Shown in pieces: positions 1-10,913 of a stretch of 64,000 nucleotides of DNA (position 1 is the stretch's first letter; the number at the start of each line of letters is the position of its first letter). Position numbers and translations under genes: made by a program. The DNA is taken from contig CM073197.1 in the NCBI GenBank assembly GCA_037042915.1, forward strand, positions 1,612,001-1,676,000, given 5' to 3'. The DNA comes from Auricularia sp. M13. Lineage: Eukaryota; Basidiomycota; Agaricomycetes; Auriculariales; Auriculariaceae. The notes below the pieces were generated by a model. That model did not search any database. It was not told the DNA's origin and saw only the letters and a list, made by a program, of their open reading frames with translations.

Positions 1-1025
1 TCCAGAACGGGTGCGCCTGCCCTCAGCGCACCGTACGATGCTGACCGGGCTCGGCGCAGACACATCAAAGACGAAAAGGCCGAGTGGCGGCTCCCAGACG
101 CCAGCAACGGCGCCGGCGCCGCCCCCGCGCTCATCGCGAGCAGCAGCAGCAACTGGGGCAACAAGGCCTCGACCATTGCTGCCGGCCAGCAGTGGGCGCG
201 CAAGGGCAAGATCGCTGCCTGGGGCCCCGGCCACGAAGACTTCGAGGTGCGCCGTGCCGCCCACCCACCGTGCGCCCCGCCCCCGCTGAACCTCGCCGCC
301 GTCTGCAGCTCCAAGAACGCGCGCGCAAGCGGATTCGCGGACTGCTCCCCGCATCTTCGCGCTCGCCGTCGCCACCGATTCCAACGCTCCCGCACCTGCG
401 CCCGCCGAGCCCGCCAGCAGTGGCACCGTACGCGCCGCCCTTGACGCAGCACCCCAACTTCATGTCCTACGTACTCGACGAGTCCATACAGCACGCATTC
501 CGCTCGCGCCTTCTGCCCGACCTCCAGCGTGCCACCTGCAACCTCATCGAGGGCGAGTCCGACCTCAAGCGCGCCCTCGGCCGCTTCTGGGCCGTCCTCG
601 CTGACCCTCCAAAACCGCCGCCGCCTCCACAACAGCCACACCCGCCGCACACGAACGGAATTACGGTCAACGGCGATGTAAATACCAAGCAGGAAGAACG
701 GGACGACGAAGACGAAGACGACGACGAGCGCTCCCGGCTCGCAGCGCTCAGGGACGACGAGATGTATCCCCAGCTCGACAAGATATTCGTTTCTAGCGAA
801 GATGTTACCATCATGGGACATACCCTCGACCCGCGCCAGCAGCACGAGCACCTCTACAAAGCGCTCGGCTGCCTACGCGACATGCAGGACGACGGCCGCG
901 AGTATGTTGAGCGTCTCGCCGAGCTGCGCGAGGGCCTCGGCGAAATATGTTACCAACGCCAGTCCGTCTGGAGTCTCGTCCGCGAGCGCGCCCTCAAGGA
1001 AATGGGCTCAGATGGAGAAAGATGA
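1..1025 (+). CDS. RXT2-like subunit of the Rpd3L deacetylase complex, 5' end outside window
   Basis: Exons <1-246 and 309-1025, with a 62-nt GT-AG intron in phase 0; the true start lies upstream of the window. Exon 1 carries WGNKASTIAAGQQW followed by ARKGKIAAW, and exon 2 begins with a basic ARKRIRGLLP stretch. This resembles the N-terminal RXT2 domain (RGNKL..., then a basic run), known from the Rpd3-large histone deacetylase complex. The rest is helical and charged, with a proline-rich segment and an acidic DDEDEDDDE run near the middle. An RPD3-type deacetylase lies 8 kb away in the same window. Assignment rests on short motifs, so it could be another low-complexity nuclear protein. Confidence 0.5.
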
Positions 1026-1238
1026 CTTGCGTTCTCTATTTTTCATGCTCTGTTGTGTTTTGCGCTTTGTATCTGCCCCAGGTGTAATTTACGCAGATGG
1101 TTTATAGGCTCCCGGTGGTTTCTAACGAATCCAACTCTGACATTGGCTTGTACCGTGATCACAACGTACTGTACTATTATACTCGCACTTACAATTCCTC
1201 GTCTATATCCATATGTACCGTCTGGTTGACCGTCTCCC

Positions 1239-2596
1239 TCAGAGCCTCGCCCGCTCGACCTCATCTGCTTCTTTGTTCGGCGTCGCGCTTTTCTGGGGGC
1301 GAATGAGGCCTTCCTGAGTGATCACGGCAATGAGCTGGCCAGTTCGTGTATAAATCTAGCTCATGATCAGCTCCGAAGCAGAGGCAGCATCCATTTGCTA
1401 TTGCATACCCTTCCAAACGACACGCCACGGCCAGCGCCTGCCCTAACGGCTTCCATCTGCGAGAATATGTTTAGCAACGAGCAGTCCCGTACACTGTGCG
1501 TGCAAGACACATACTACGTAGAGGACCCAATCAGAAGTGTCAAAATCCTCCGAATAGTACCAGATTGTGTGGTCCAGGGACGACTGAATTCCATTGAGCA
1601 AGATTCAGCGAGAACGAAGACTCCTGGACTCACAGACATGCCCAGTTTCTGTTCGTTCGGCGCCAACGAATTGTACCCTCTGAGACCAGATGCTTCGATG
1701 ACGACGGACAAGCTGTGACTTCAGGTAAGTTGTGAGCTCCGTAGAGGAGTGAGACACAAACAATCGTAGATCGGACAAGTATGCAATGATGCACTGTTCC
1801 CATGTATCATGAGCACCGCAGGAGGAATAGCAACCGCAGGCATGCAGACCTTCTGGAACGAAACATCCAACTTGGGAATAGCCTTCGCCTTCATCCAAAA
1901 CATCCTCTGGACGGTCCCTTCGGCTGCCGTTGTCTTCTCATACGGCACGATGCCCGCCAGCTTGATGTCTATGGGGCTGCGCCGGCGGTCGCCCAGCATG
2001 ACCTCGACACGCTGCCTCTGCGCTGGCAAGAGCGTCGTGCCAGCAAGCAGGCGCTCGTAGTATGCCTCCTCGTTGAGACACTCTTCTGGCGTCGGCACTG
2101 CAGGCATGGGCAGCGCAAATTCGCGCGCGCCGGGTTCGGGGACCTTGAACGACGCCAGCAGCATGAACACCACGCGACCGTTCTGCACGGCTTTGACGCT
2201 GCATGTCGAATATGTCCGTCCTTCGCGCAGGCGCTCGACGTAGAACAGCAGCGGGATGGCGTCCGAGGCGCTCAGCAGGAAATAGCACTGAGATTAGGCG
2301 TTAGCTAATGCGTAGCAGCGGCCGAGCAGCCATGTGTAAACTTACATGGAACGACTGGATTGCAAACAACATCAGCCAGTGCAGTGGTGAACGGCGGCTA
2401 GACTCACATGTAAGGAAAACTTCTTGGCCACGCATTCCGTTGCAGCAACGAGTGCGAGGCTGATGACCTGGCCACCAAAGACACCACGGCCGCCCGTCGG
2501 TATGCGCAGCGTCTTGGAGCGAAATAGGTTCGTATCGAGCCGCTCAACGGACAGCGCGGTCGTGATCAATAGGTGTTTTGGGTCTTCAGCCGCCAT
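1239..2596 (-). CDS. acyl-CoA thioesterase II (TesB/ACOT8-type double hotdog)
   Basis: Eight exons: 2596-2408, 2354-2346, 2287-1850, 1793-1762, 1712-1634, 1583-1515, 1456-1409, 1355-1239, giving 326 aa. The enzyme hydrolyses acyl-CoA to fatty acid and CoA, usually in peroxisomes. Family landmarks appear in order: GGRGVFGGQVISLAL near residue 35, LHSFHCYFL, VERLREGRTYSTCSVKAVQNG, a middle AYLSD block, SLDHTIWYY, then YVMEAVRAGAGRGVSFGR and the C-terminal AVITQEGLIRP. Exon 2 is only 9 nt (codons SFH) and is needed to complete LHSFHCYFL. The 1762/1712 splice is the least certain; it was chosen to restore SDLRFLS. No clear SKL-type peroxisomal signal is seen at the C-terminus (ends ERARL). It converges on the RXT2-like gene. 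Confidence 0.9.
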
Positions 2597-3033
2597 GATC
2601 GCTGGGGTATCTTTGCTAGCACACGGTGCGCCGCTCGAGGGGAATATAATGAGTCAGGGATTCACGAGCTGCTGAAGTGTTTTGAATTGCCGAACAGGCG
2701 CCCAACGCCCGGTGCCTCTTGCTATATCACGTGCGCGCCACCCAATCCTCCGCGGGGAAAAGGTAAGTATATTGACAAATGAAAGTGCCGGAGAAGCACG
2801 CTGTGAAAATGCGCGACAACTACACCGGCGTCACGACTCGAAGAATCCCGCGCCGTTCGAGTAATCCCACTGTCTGGCCCTGTCAGCCCAGCCAGCCCGC
2901 ATGAGCAATGTGCGGCGCTGTGCCCGTTGCCTGGCAGTCGTTACCACCACGCCGTACCGCCAACGTTGGCCTCTGACCCGAGGGAGGGAGTCGCTTTTCT
3001 AGGGCCATCGACCGCATGCAAAGCGGAATATTC
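2597..3033. other. intergenic, nothing recognised
   Basis: Lies between two minus-strand genes and should hold the thioesterase promoter and the CsbD-like 3' end. Only short ORFs without recognisable similarity are present. Confidence 0.6.
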
Positions 3034-3911
3034 TCATGCAGCCATGCTAGCTTCCTCTCGTGGAATAAGAACGGTTTCCTCTTGTGCAGATGTATTTGTC
3101 GCACGTTTCCATGATCTATCTTCAATAGACCAAGTACAGTATACACCGAATTCAGAACGGAACGCACATGTAATGTCTCTCATACAAGAACACTTGAAGT
3201 CAAGTATTTCGTGTCGGGCGTCATGATTAATCGTGTGGTGCGCGAGCAACCCCTTCGCTGCAGCTTTCCCACCTGCATCTCTGAGCTCGCCAACCTCTTG
3301 CAAAGTCGGCTTCCTCAAAAGCTTTCCAACCACCTGCGACGCACATCAATACAATTCGCCTGAACGCGATATCGTAGATACCTCGAAGACGCACCTTTTT
3401 CAATTTGCCAACAAGGTGATCCCGAGTGGTGGGTACACCGATGGGCAGTCCCTGTCGACCATCGATGGCAACGCCTCCTGTGCCACTTCAGCTTTTATGC
3501 TTGCCAACGGCACGATACAAGGAAAGTTCACCTTCTGGGACGTATTGCACATTCAGCGGTGCGCGTGGAGGCGAAGGACTCCCTTCAGGATGTCGGGTAC
3601 GCGATTTGCTCATGTGGCGCCGCGTTGAGCGTGTTCGGATGCGCCGCACGCTTTGCCCTGCCGGCGTGAATGCCCTCCCTCCGGTCAAGCTACTCCCACT
3701 AGCAGGTAGCAATTCGGCTGCTGCTGAAATTTAGTTCAGACCGAGCGTCCTTCCCGGCGAAAGCTGCGCTGTAACGATGCATCTGCACCGGCTTACCTTC
3801 TGATCCCGCGAACCTTGTAGGAGGAGGTGGATGTTCCACCGCGGGTGCCTGCTCATCGTCATCGTAGTAACCAAGTGTCGCGGTACACTTGATGAGCGGG
3901 TCGTCGTCCAT
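3034..3911 (-). CDS. CsbD-like domain protein
   Basis: Four exons: 3911-3797, 3723-3532, 3477-3395, 3333-3034, about 229 aa. The first half is low complexity and Arg/Ser rich. The exon 3-4 junction gives DHLVGKLKKVVGKLLRKPT followed by GELRDAGGKAAAKG, the GK-rich helical pattern seen in fungal CsbD-like proteins (DKVVGK..GK, then GELRETGGKAA). CsbD proteins are stress-induced in bacteria; the fungal role is unknown. About 50 residues after the domain resemble nothing, so the stop or a further intron near 3180 is uncertain. The alternative acceptors CAGCAG at 3723 (NAGNAG) could add or remove one alanine. Confidence 0.55.
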
Positions 3912-4218
3912 TTGAGATGGTCAGTGTGCAAGCCGTGACCTGCTTGCCTGCACGTTTTTATGTGGCGCAGTTTGACGTCAGTAACATTTGGTCGATCCTT
4001 TGCATCCTTCTTTGGCTCCAACTCACGCCGGCTGACTCTCGGTCATGAGTGCAGGGAAACTATTCTGGACACGTCGCGTGATGAGCACGTGAGTTATAGG
4101 TTGGCGAAGAACTTCAAGAAGTAATCTGACGGGGAAGAGGAGGCGGGTCGCATTTCAAAGCGGGTTTAATTATATCACAGTCGACTGGAAGGAAAGGAAA
4201 GGGGCTCAAGAGATAGTT
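3912..4218. other. intergenic, nothing recognised
   Basis: Holds the presumed promoter of the CsbD-like gene and the 3' end of the glycosidase. No coding signal was recognised. Confidence 0.6.
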
Positions 4219-5857
4219 CTACTGAGATTCAGACCAGTCTCTCCATGCCGCCCACATCTGCGTCATATTCAGCTTCTCGAATTGAACCATGCGAAGGGTT
4301 ACGGGAAATCACCAACCTGCAAGGCGAATGCCTGGGCTTCAGTGCTCAGAACACCCTGATCATCCCACGAAAGCGGGTCTACAACTGGCCTCAGGATACC
4401 AAGCTCCATATCCACGCGGCTCGTGATGGCCTCTCGAATCCTGGCTAATCTTCTGGTTGGCGCCGCGGCGATGGCACACAAGAAATGCACTTACAAGCCA
4501 GTGATGCGTAATTATTGCCGAACAAACCAGGCCAGTTTGTAGCGGCGCGGTAAGCGACGCCCGCGAGAGCCGCAGATGCCGACGCGTCTCCAAATGCGTT
4601 CGAACCATGCGCGTCGATATAGTTGGGCACAAGATTGTCCGAGTTGAGGGCCTTGAATGCGCTATCTAGGATTTCCTTGACCCATACGAGCAGTTGTTCC
4701 TTCTGGTGCAACATTGACGAGTCGAACTCGGAAAGCTGTATGACTGAGCTGAGGTCAGCTCCACGGACATGCTGCAGAGCAATAATGCGAACTCATTGCG
4801 ACGTCGAGCATACCCTTCGCCGCCCATCCGTTGCCTATGGATTGATGAACACGATACGCGTCCAAATGCGGTCGTCGAATTCACCAGTTGCCCAAAGGCC
4901 ACCGTCGAGGAATCTCTTGGAGTCATCTGAATATATGTGTGCCCAGAGGTTGCCGGTAGGTCCTTTTTTGATCAAAGCGTCGCGGTAGAGGCGGCACTGA
5001 TTGTACGCGAACTGGTGAAGTCAGTGAATGTGACATATGGAGGGAAACAGCGTCAAATACCTGTAGCTGCGACTGGTTGCGGTAGATGGCGCCGTCGTAG
5101 GCAATAAAAGGGAAGGCTGCAACAGATTAAAACGTGTATACGGATAACAATGCAGTCACGAACCCATGTAGACACCATCAGACCTGGTAAAGGCCGGTAA
5201 GTGAAAACCGTGGCATTCGGTCACGAAGAACTTGCCAGTATTGTCTAGTTGCTGTCCTGTGGGAAAGTGCACCAGTTGATGTGCGCGTCGCCTTGCGCAG
5301 AAGCTGATATCGATCAGAAAAGCCAACAAGACTGGAGCAAAGGAGATGCGCACGTAGTCCAGCTGCTTGTTCGCGGCTCTGCGCCAGAATGCCTCTCGTG
5401 AAGGCTGAGTTAACTGTCCTGGCACGCTCGTCAGCTCCTGCAGGTGATTATGGTCTAGGGTTAGCACACCTAGGAGAACAGCGCGTCCGGACGAGGCACC
5501 GTCGAGGGCTGCCCCGTCTCCATTCGACTGGCAGAGGCGGCCTTGCGAGCCCTGATGTGCGACGGCGCTGAGGGCAAGCTGAAGCGCCGAGTCGGGGAGA
5601 GGGGTAGCCGGTCCACCGGGTGGACCGAACGGCTGCGAGCCCCAGAGACTGTACATCGGCGTGTCCCATTCAAGGAGGGCGAGCGCGGCGGTGCCCTGCT
5701 CCCAAGACTCGCGCATGGAACCGAGCATCTGGTCTTTGACGCTTTCCATGAGGTCGGTGTGCTTGTACAGGTCCGCACCGCGCACGAAATGGAAGTGGGG
5801 AGAGATTGTGAGGGATACGGATATAAGGACAAACGAAGGTAAGGTCGTGACACGCAT
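4219..5857 (-). CDS. secreted six-hairpin glycosidase (GH105/GH88-like)
   Basis: Nine exons: 5857-5354, 5303-5236, 5183-5164, 5116-5061, 5011-4885, 4834-4793, 4743-4495, 4444-4317, 4272-4219, 415 aa. An N-terminal hydrophobic signal peptide ends near residue 27. Landmarks of the (alpha/alpha)6 barrel family follow: ESWEQGTAALALLE, GALSHR, YWSDGVYMAFPFIAYDG, GLWATGNGWAAKGML, GDASASAALAGVAYR and a final TQMWAAWRDW. Relatives include unsaturated rhamnogalacturonyl and glucuronyl hydrolases acting on plant cell-wall fragments, but the substrate here cannot be told from sequence. Intron 2 (5184-5235) begins GCAAGT, a GC-AG intron; it is needed to join W with SDGVYM. The 5304-5353 and 4744-4792 introns are well supported by frame and family pattern. 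Confidence 0.85.
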
Positions 5858-6365
5858 GTTGGGCGTCAGGTACGTTGGATACAGGAGGAAAGGATGGAAG
5901 GGTCGGTGGGGGAGGGGGGTAGGGGAGGGATGTGGTAGTCCGAGGAAGACCTGGAAGGAAAGGGGCGTACGGAACGCAAAAAGTTATCCTTTGGCCCGAT
6001 TACGAAAGGGTGAAGTTGCCGTCACTGGCGCAAGTAACGATTACACCGAGCAAGAGGCAATTCGTCTGCGACGATATATTCAACGTCGGTACGCGTAATA
6101 CTGAAGTTGGCCGGGAAAATGTCGATGAGCTCGCAGGTAGGGGAAGATGGCGATTTGATTCATAATTGGTAGCTGCCAAACGAAGCCCAAGTCACTTCAG
6201 CGACTGGAAAATGAATGGGAGCGTGGTATTACGACGAGACCGAGATTTTAGACTATATTGATGATGATTGAAAAATTCTGCATGTAATTTGTACACTAAT
6301 AGAATATCAGCGTAGCTCGAAGAATTGATGACTAGCGCACGAGAGACGTTTGAACTGAAGGAAAA
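5858..6365. other. intergenic, nothing recognised
   Basis: Promoter side of the glycosidase and 3' side of the MYND gene. Contains a G-rich purine tract around 5900-5935. No gene recognised. Confidence 0.6.
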
Positions 6366-6964
6366 TCAATCCACGGACACAGGCTTCTTCCCCGCGCACA
6401 TGGGCTTGTGGATCTTCCAATGCATGCCTTGATGCTCCTGCAGAGACAATGAGGAGTTGCAGAATCCCGGCTGAGAGGTAGACAAACCTTGCTGCAATAA
6501 GCAACGGTACCACATCCTGAGCATTTGAGCGTCTTCTCGCAACTGCCACAGAGACCGCATGGCAAGATTTCCTTCGGAGCGACGAGCTCTGACGATTCTT
6601 CGAAAACTGCTAGCATCGTTGAGGAAATTTCCGCGCGAATATCGGCTTCACAGCGCGGGCTGCGGCAGGTTGGAGACACGAAGACGGTCATGCGTGGGGG
6701 CGAGAGATGTAGGTAGGAGGCAGGCGTCATCAAAGCATGCGTTGCAACGCCGTCGCAGTTTGTGCAGCTTCTTGGACTGTCGGCAAAGCACTCGTCGTGA
6801 TGCTCTTTGACGATGGGCAGCACGGTGCGAGCAAAGAGCTGTTGATATTCCGAGGACGTCTTGGCGGTTGCTGCACGACTAACCAGAGTCGCAGGAATGG
6901 GATGGGTGTATCTGAGCGACCTGGTGGTGCAGAGGAAATCGAACTCGACGTCCACAGTGGCCAT
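6366..6964 (-). CDS. MYND zinc-finger protein
   Basis: Exons 6964-6488 and 6437-6366, 182 aa. A C-terminal MYND-type finger reads CGLCGSCEKTLKCSGCG, then AYCSK, then EHQGMHWKIHKPMC. MYND fingers bind two zinc ions and mediate protein-protein contacts. The usual EC cysteine after YCSK is absent, so one zinc site may use a histidine or be altered; this follows from the splice chosen, and the intron sequence itself holds a further Cys codon in frame. The N-terminal 120 residues contain CTNC and HDEC-type cysteines but no recognised domain. The gene is divergent from RAD14 with about 200 bp between starts. Confidence 0.75.
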
Positions 6965-7163
6965 GGTGAGCAGTTAAGATGAGCAGTAGTTGTCTGCCGA
7001 CGGCCGTTTTATAGTGGCGCCGCAGACAAACCACAGCGCTGTGGCCGAGGCTTTCATCGTGGTGCGTGTTTCGGAACCACAGAGGACGGGAACAAGAAAC
7101 CGATCCGATTACCGCATTCGCCCGCCTATCCTATCCTATCCGTTCCCGCCACATTCACTGACA

Positions 7164-8285
7164 ATGAACGCTGCTGGTCCCTCGACGTCTGCTGCAGACG
7201 AAGCTTTCGTCGTGACCGAGCTGACAGCAGAAGAAAAACGGCGCATAGAACTCAACCGGCTCAAGGGTTAGTCATAGCGAATTCACTCCACAATGCAGGA
7301 CGCTTGACCGAGCATTGTAGCGAAGGCGAAGCAACGTGAATGGCTGGCAAAGCACCCACCAGAGGCCTCGACTCCAAACGGGAACGGTAAACGACCACTA
7401 AATTGGACCACTGCACCGAAACCTCTCGCACGGGACAACCGGCTCATGGGCAAATACATCGAGTATGACCTGTCCAAGATGGTCAATCGGAAGGCGGCTT
7501 CCTTGTCGACGACGGCAAGGAGATAGACGAAGAGACGCGTCGCAAAGAAATATTGCGAGAGCAGCAGCGTGCGCGCCAGAATGTCGAGCCCCGTGCGTCC
7601 CGTCATCGTTGTGGCGCATTACATCTCCGGCTGACTATGCTTGAACAGCCGTGTATTTGGATCCAACCGTTGCCCCGCGGTGCAGGGAGTGCAATTCCGT
7701 GGACGTCGACCATATTTTCAAGAAGGTGTTTGGCTGCCTCGTCTGCAACAAGTGCAAGAACGAGAAGCCGGAAATGTACAGCCTACTGACCAAAACGGAA
7801 TGTAAAGAGGTACGCTTTGCATGTTGTTGCAGCACCTCTCAATCTGATTCTTCCAGGACTATTTGCTTACAGACTGTAAGAGCATACAGACAGCTAGAGA
7901 CGGTAGACTTTGCTCACACAACCCAGCTGAATTGCGCGACCACGAACTTCTTCCGCATCTGCTGAAAGCAAACCCACATTCCGCAACATGGAACAACATG
8001 ATGCTCTTCCTGCGTTACCAAGTCGAAGAATATGCCTTCAAAAAGAAGTGGGGCAGCCCCGAGGCGCTGGATGCGGCATATGAAAAACGCGTCACGGACA
8101 AGAAGAAGCAGCGTCAAAAGAAGTTTGAAAAGGGACTCGCAGAGCTGCGCCGCCGCACGAAGGAGAGCTTATGGCAACAGCGAAAGGACGAGGAACACCA
8201 CCACGAGTTTGGTGAGATCGACCGCGAGGAGGGCGTGCAACGCTGTACGACTTGCGGCTTTGCAATAGAGGTCGAGGAGCTTTGA
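7164..8285 (+). CDS. RAD14: DNA damage recognition protein XPA/RAD14 (nucleotide excision repair)
   Basis: Exons 7164-7266, 7321-7592, 7649-7809, 7857-7875, 7927-8285. XPA/RAD14 binds kinked damaged DNA and scaffolds nucleotide excision repair in the nucleus. The zinc finger is C-x2-C-x17-C-x2-C (CRECNSVDVDHIF, then CLVCNKCKNEKP), followed by DYLLTD, ELRDHELLPHLLKANPH and NNMMLFLRYQVEEYAF. Exon 4 is 19 nt. In exon 2 the conserved YIEYDLSKMVN runs out of frame at about 7487 and the expected GGFLVDDGKEID follows in another frame. One base appears missing in AATCGGAAGG, and no intron can bridge it. The rest of the gene is intact, so an assembly error is likelier than a pseudogene. Confidence 0.92.
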
Positions 8286-8384
8286 GCTCAGGGATATCGA
8301 TACACTGTACTTTATATTGCACTACATCATCAAATCTCAGCACAGATATGTAAGACAACAGGAGAGTAGACAGCAAGGATGGAA

Positions 8385-10733
8385 CTATGACGAAGGAGGG
8401 ACGGAGGAAGCATTGGTGGCAGTTGTGGTAGTGTTGACTGGGATGGTGTTCGAGGTCGGCACCAACGGGTTAGTGACAGATCCTGCCGCAACAACTTCAG
8501 CTGTCGAGGCGGCGGGCTGGTCTGTCATTTCGATATCCTCGTCCACAATATTCGTAGGCAGTTGCGCATGTCCAAATCTATTGAAGGTCATCCCTTGACC
8601 TGGTGCTTCCAGTTGCGTGGTAGCCGGGCCAGTCTCCATAGAAGCCGCCGCACTCGAAGCTGGCGGCTGGCCATTTGTAGCTTGAGGCGCAGCGGACGGC
8701 GGTACGGAAGACGCGGCAGAGGTTGTCACAGATGCAGAGGCGGCTGTCGACGCAGCTACCGACGGACCAGATGTTGAAGCGGAAGCACTTGGCGCAGGCT
8801 TTTTTGCGCCGTCTTCTTTGCGATCCCGCTTATTGCGTCGCTTGCCCTCACCCTCGTCTTCAGAATCTGACAGCTCGGCGGCGTTTCGTACACGCTTATC
8901 GCGAGCTTTCTCTATACACGACAGCAGAGTCAGCGACACCGTACGAAGCATCCGATAGCAGGCCGACGTACGAGTTATCCGTATATCCGAATCCTCCATG
9001 TCCTCGTCTTCATTCTCATCCTCGTCGTCGTGCGCGAGCTTGGGCACAGCTGGGTACAGACATCAACAACGGCTGGCGTTGATGCTGTGCAAGCATACCT
9101 TGCATCTGCACGCTCGGCGGACCGCCAATCTTCCGGAGGTTCTCGAGCACGATGCTACGAACACGCTCCAGGTACTCGCGCGAGTTCATGTCTTCCATGT
9201 TGCTCGAACGCACGTCGAGCTTGTGGTCCGGGCCGAAGTACTCGTAATACTCATTGACCGGAATGTCCTCGGCCAGCTCGACACCAGCCGCCAGCCCTGT
9301 CTCGTACGCCCAAGCGCGCGAGACATTGCGCATCGTGTACCCGCCGCCGCCGAGTAAAGTAAGGGGCGTCCAAAGGACTTGACAAAGGCAACACATTCAG
9401 CATGTCCTTATGGAACATCAGTATGGGGTATATGGTGGGTGTCGGGATGGCGTACCGCGCATGGAGAGATTGAGGCAGCCCAGTTTGTCGCCGGAGAGAG
9501 AATCTGTACCACATTGCAACACAATGGCGCCTGGGTTGTAGTTTTCCATGACCCCGCGAATGACCTTCATGCTGTTGAACATTCTGTCAAGGCAAGGATA
9601 CTGCGATCTACTCACAGGCTGGAATACACTTCTGTAGTTTTCGTCCGTGATACCGTCCCGCAGAGGAAAGTTGCACGCGTAATATTTTCCCTTGCCAAAA
9701 CCAACATCCTGTGACGCAGTCAATGGGATGAACAATAGTTTCAAGAGAAAATAGGGACGCACACGAAGCTCCCCCGTACCCGGGAAGTATTCTCCGTATT
9801 TGTGGAAGCTGACTGTCATCACGCGGTCAGTAGTGTAGAACGCTTCCTCGACGCCGTCGCCATGGTGCACGTCAATATCGATGTACAGAACGCGCTGATG
9901 GTAGCGCAATAACTCCAGGATTCCGAGCACGATGTCTACAGGACAGACTCGTCAATGGACTATTAACGAGCAAGGAGGGGCAATATACCGTTCACGTAGC
10001 AAAATCCGCTAGCCTCGCCCTTCTTGGCATGGTGCAGACCACCAGACCAATTAATTGCGATGTCGCACTTGTCCCGGCTGAGACGGGCAGCACCCTCTGA
10101 ATGCGGTGAGTTTATCGGCCAGCGTGCGCGGGGAACTGGTCTATACCCATGGAGCCGCCCGCCGAGATAGAACAGAACTCGAATAGGCCATCGAATACGG
10201 GGCAATCGTCTCCGACGTTGTCTGCGCGGGGTCAACAATATAGCCACATAGCAGGGCGCGGGACTTGGACAGACATTTGGCCTGCTCGCGCACGAATTGG
10301 CTCATGTTGTTCGGCGTGATCTTGTTGAGGAACTCGACATAGTCGTCCGAGTGAAACTGGGTCATCTCGCGCTTCGTGGCCGGTTTTGCACGCTGTCGGG
10401 ACCGGGAGATGAGCATGGGTTGGGTCGACTGCGAACCGCGAGCACATACGAAGATCTCCATCTGCTTGTAGAGGCCGTAGTTCATCACGAGGAGTGACAC
10501 ATCCGAATGCGTGTGGGCTTCATCCTGGCAATGCATGAGATGCTGAGCATGCTGTGCGCGCGCTGGACGCGTACGGATGGCCCGGGCCATAATGGAAGCC
10601 GCCAATGTCGGAATCGAAGAAGTAGCACTGGCAGAGCGTGTATTATGAGCAAGGAGAGCCTGGCAGCATATATTGGGGTGCTTACGACGCGTTTCTTCTG
10701 CTCGCCGGGCAGCGGGTGCAGCAGTTCGCTCAT
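8385..10733 (-). CDS. RPD3: class I histone deacetylase, RPD3/HOS2-type
   Basis: Twelve exons: 10733-10689, 10627-10575, 10524-10450, 10392-10275, 10221-10147, 10096-9989, 9935-9763, 9708-9616, 9564-9456, 9406-9099, 9049-8972, 8911-8385. It removes acetyl groups from histone lysines in nuclear Rpd3 complexes. Zinc and catalytic landmarks are present: [65 protein letters not shown]. The C-terminal tail of about 200 residues is Ser/Ala/Thr rich after an acidic and basic stretch. Two one-base frame breaks lie inside invariant motifs, in [14 protein letters not shown] near 10490 and in [14 protein letters not shown] near 9375. Each looks like one missing base. The 51-nt intron 9565-9615 is a multiple of three without a stop, so its retention would insert 17 residues. 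Confidence 0.93.
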
Positions 10734-10913
10734 GGCGCGGAAGAGTTTGCGGATTGTCGGAGAACAACTCCCTTTCCCGGTCTTGCTCGCTCCTCCACCA
10801 CACCGGCCACCCGCGCCCGCGCGCCTTGCCACTCCGTTTACCGCTCTTAACGGCCTGTAGACGCGTAGCCATACACTCTGGCTGCGACGCACCACGATCA
10901 GCCGCTCCCGTCC

